Source: a gamma proteobacterium NOR5-3
GTDB lineage: Bacteria; Pseudomonadota; Gammaproteobacteria; Pseudomonadales; Halieaceae
Assembly (NCBI GenBank): GCA_000158155.1
Contig: DS999405.1
Span: 978,258-1,042,257 of the forward strand
Reading direction: 5' to 3'
Length of the DNA: 64,000 bases
Each line of letters starts with the position of its first letter. Positions within the stretch are counted from its first letter, which is position 1. Shown in pieces: positions 63,183 through 64,000 of the stretch. Below the pieces are notes generated by a model. The model searched no databases. It had not been told where the DNA came from and worked only from the letters and a program-made list of their open reading frames with translations. A program made the translations under genes and the position numbers.

Positions 63183-64000
63183 TCCCGCCCCGGCGCTTGA
63201 GCGCAACCCCGCCGCTGTAACGATTGCTCAGTCCGAACCTTACAAAGAGGGTGATACCCCACCCTGCCTGAGCAAGCGCATCGTGCTCAAGGATGGTAAG
63301 CCGGTGATTCACAACTACGACCATGCGAAGTTTTTTCTCTACCATCACCAGCGCCTCGATGAGGGCATTACCAGCATCTTTCAGATCCTGCGGCAGCTTG
63401 AGGACCCCGATTACAGACACCGGGCGCTGCTCCTGGGCGATTTCAGTCAAGGGCCGGCCGATGACCCTCTACTCCCGCGTCGAAGGCTCCTGCGTCCCAA
63501 GGGCGGCGACCGAGAGACCCTGTACGAGGTTCCGCGCTGCTGGCTGCCGCTCGACATCGAACACATCGAGGCACCGCCGGGCGGAAACCCCCTCCACCGC
63601 CGCGAAGCCGTAGCGCACTACGTCATCGACCATCTCCCCGGGGAATTCCACGGCTGCGGATACGCCGCACAGTGGTCCGGCTCGATGGGCTTCCGGCCGG
63701 GCCACGAGCTGCGGCTGCGATTGTTCTTCTGGCTCGACCGGGCCATCACCCCCTCGAAAATGAAGCGTTGGATCGGGCGCCTGGGCTTTGTGGATGTCTC
63801 GATCTTCACCCCAAACCAGTTGATCTACACCGGGAGAGTGCTCGGGCCGGGCGTTACCGACCCGATACCGGACGGACGGCGGAGCTGGCTTGAGGAAGGG
63901 CCAGCCGTCGCGGTGCCCGAGATCCCGGATCGCATCGTCCGCCCAGCCTCGGAGCGTAGCGACAAGAACGACACCGGCAGCGGCTACGAGTCGTATCGCA
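63176..64000 (+). CDS. Primase-like replication protein (3' end outside the window)
   Basis: From ATG 63176 (GGAGGG at about 5 nt) the frame is open to the window end, giving 275 residues. LPLDIEHIEAPPGG has an acidic D-x-E pair, and QWSGSMGFRPGHELRLRLFFWLDRAITPSK matches the later catalytic/Arg region of archaeo-eukaryotic-type primases in plasmids and integrative elements; I read it as such with moderate certainty. It suggests the element can initiate its own replication after excision, as satellites and some ICEs do. The helicase part, if any, lies outside. Confidence 0.6.

Overview
The window looks like chromosome of a marine, aerobic gammaproteobacterium. Moderately high G+C, a TonB-dependent receptor, a secreted sulfatase, many periplasmic hydrolases, acyl-CoA metabolism genes and genes such as queD, purKE, ilvD and a ribBA with a decayed RibA half fit the Halieaceae (OM60/NOR5) type. 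This assignment is an inference from gene content, not a database match.

Layout. 0-5.6 kb: surface proteins (glycine-zipper protein cut by the window edge, MipA/OmpV-like barrel, lipoprotein), a secreted sulfatase and an acyl-CoA dehydrogenase broken by a one-base frameshift. 5.7-8.3 kb: a tightly overlapped creatininase / ketopantoate-reductase-like / SDR set. 8.4-11.8 kb: cupin, NYN-type nuclease, exported M20 hydrolase and an HCCA-isomerase-like protein. 11.9-18.8 kb: six co-directional, mostly overlapping genes (exported M20 peptidase, SprT-like protease, active and degenerate M16 peptidases, exported ADP-ribosylglycohydrolase, bare GGDEF cyclase). 18.8-26.8 kb: exported phosphodiesterase, aminotransferase, and a minus-strand series of aldolase, exported amidohydrolase, class A beta-lactamase-like protein and YkvI-like transporter. 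26.8-31.4 kb is disturbed: a TonB receptor reduced to its C-terminal part, split by an intact IS1182-type element with a 4-bp target duplication, then a C14 homopolymer and two paralogous membrane proteins of unknown function. 31.6-31.9 kb: tRNA-Val and tRNA-Asp behind a near-perfect promoter. 32-58.3 kb is mostly core and metabolic: queD, LysE-type exporter, fatty-acid and ketosynthase genes, thiolase, ribBA, a second M20 peptidase, purKE, TRIC channel, ilvD, a ThDP enzyme, a porin/hydrolase pair, and an ornithine-cyclodeaminase-like reductase overlapping a fused aconitase X, which together suggest 3-hydroxyproline dissimilation.

58.4-64 kb is accessory. A 49-nt 3' fragment of a tRNA-Ala(GGC) gene at 60059-60107 marks one end of an integrative element. 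The element begins with a tyrosine integrase and continues through small HTH-type proteins to a putative primase that runs off the window; the intact tRNA gene should lie beyond 64 kb. A second, degraded copy of the attachment site at 58416 suggests an older insertion whose surviving cargo is an AbrB/Doc toxin-antitoxin pair. A 62-bp repeat occurs twice, each time just past the 3' end of a tRNA gene or tRNA fragment, in the same relative orientation.

No CRISPR array, rRNA gene, replication origin or complete prophage was found.
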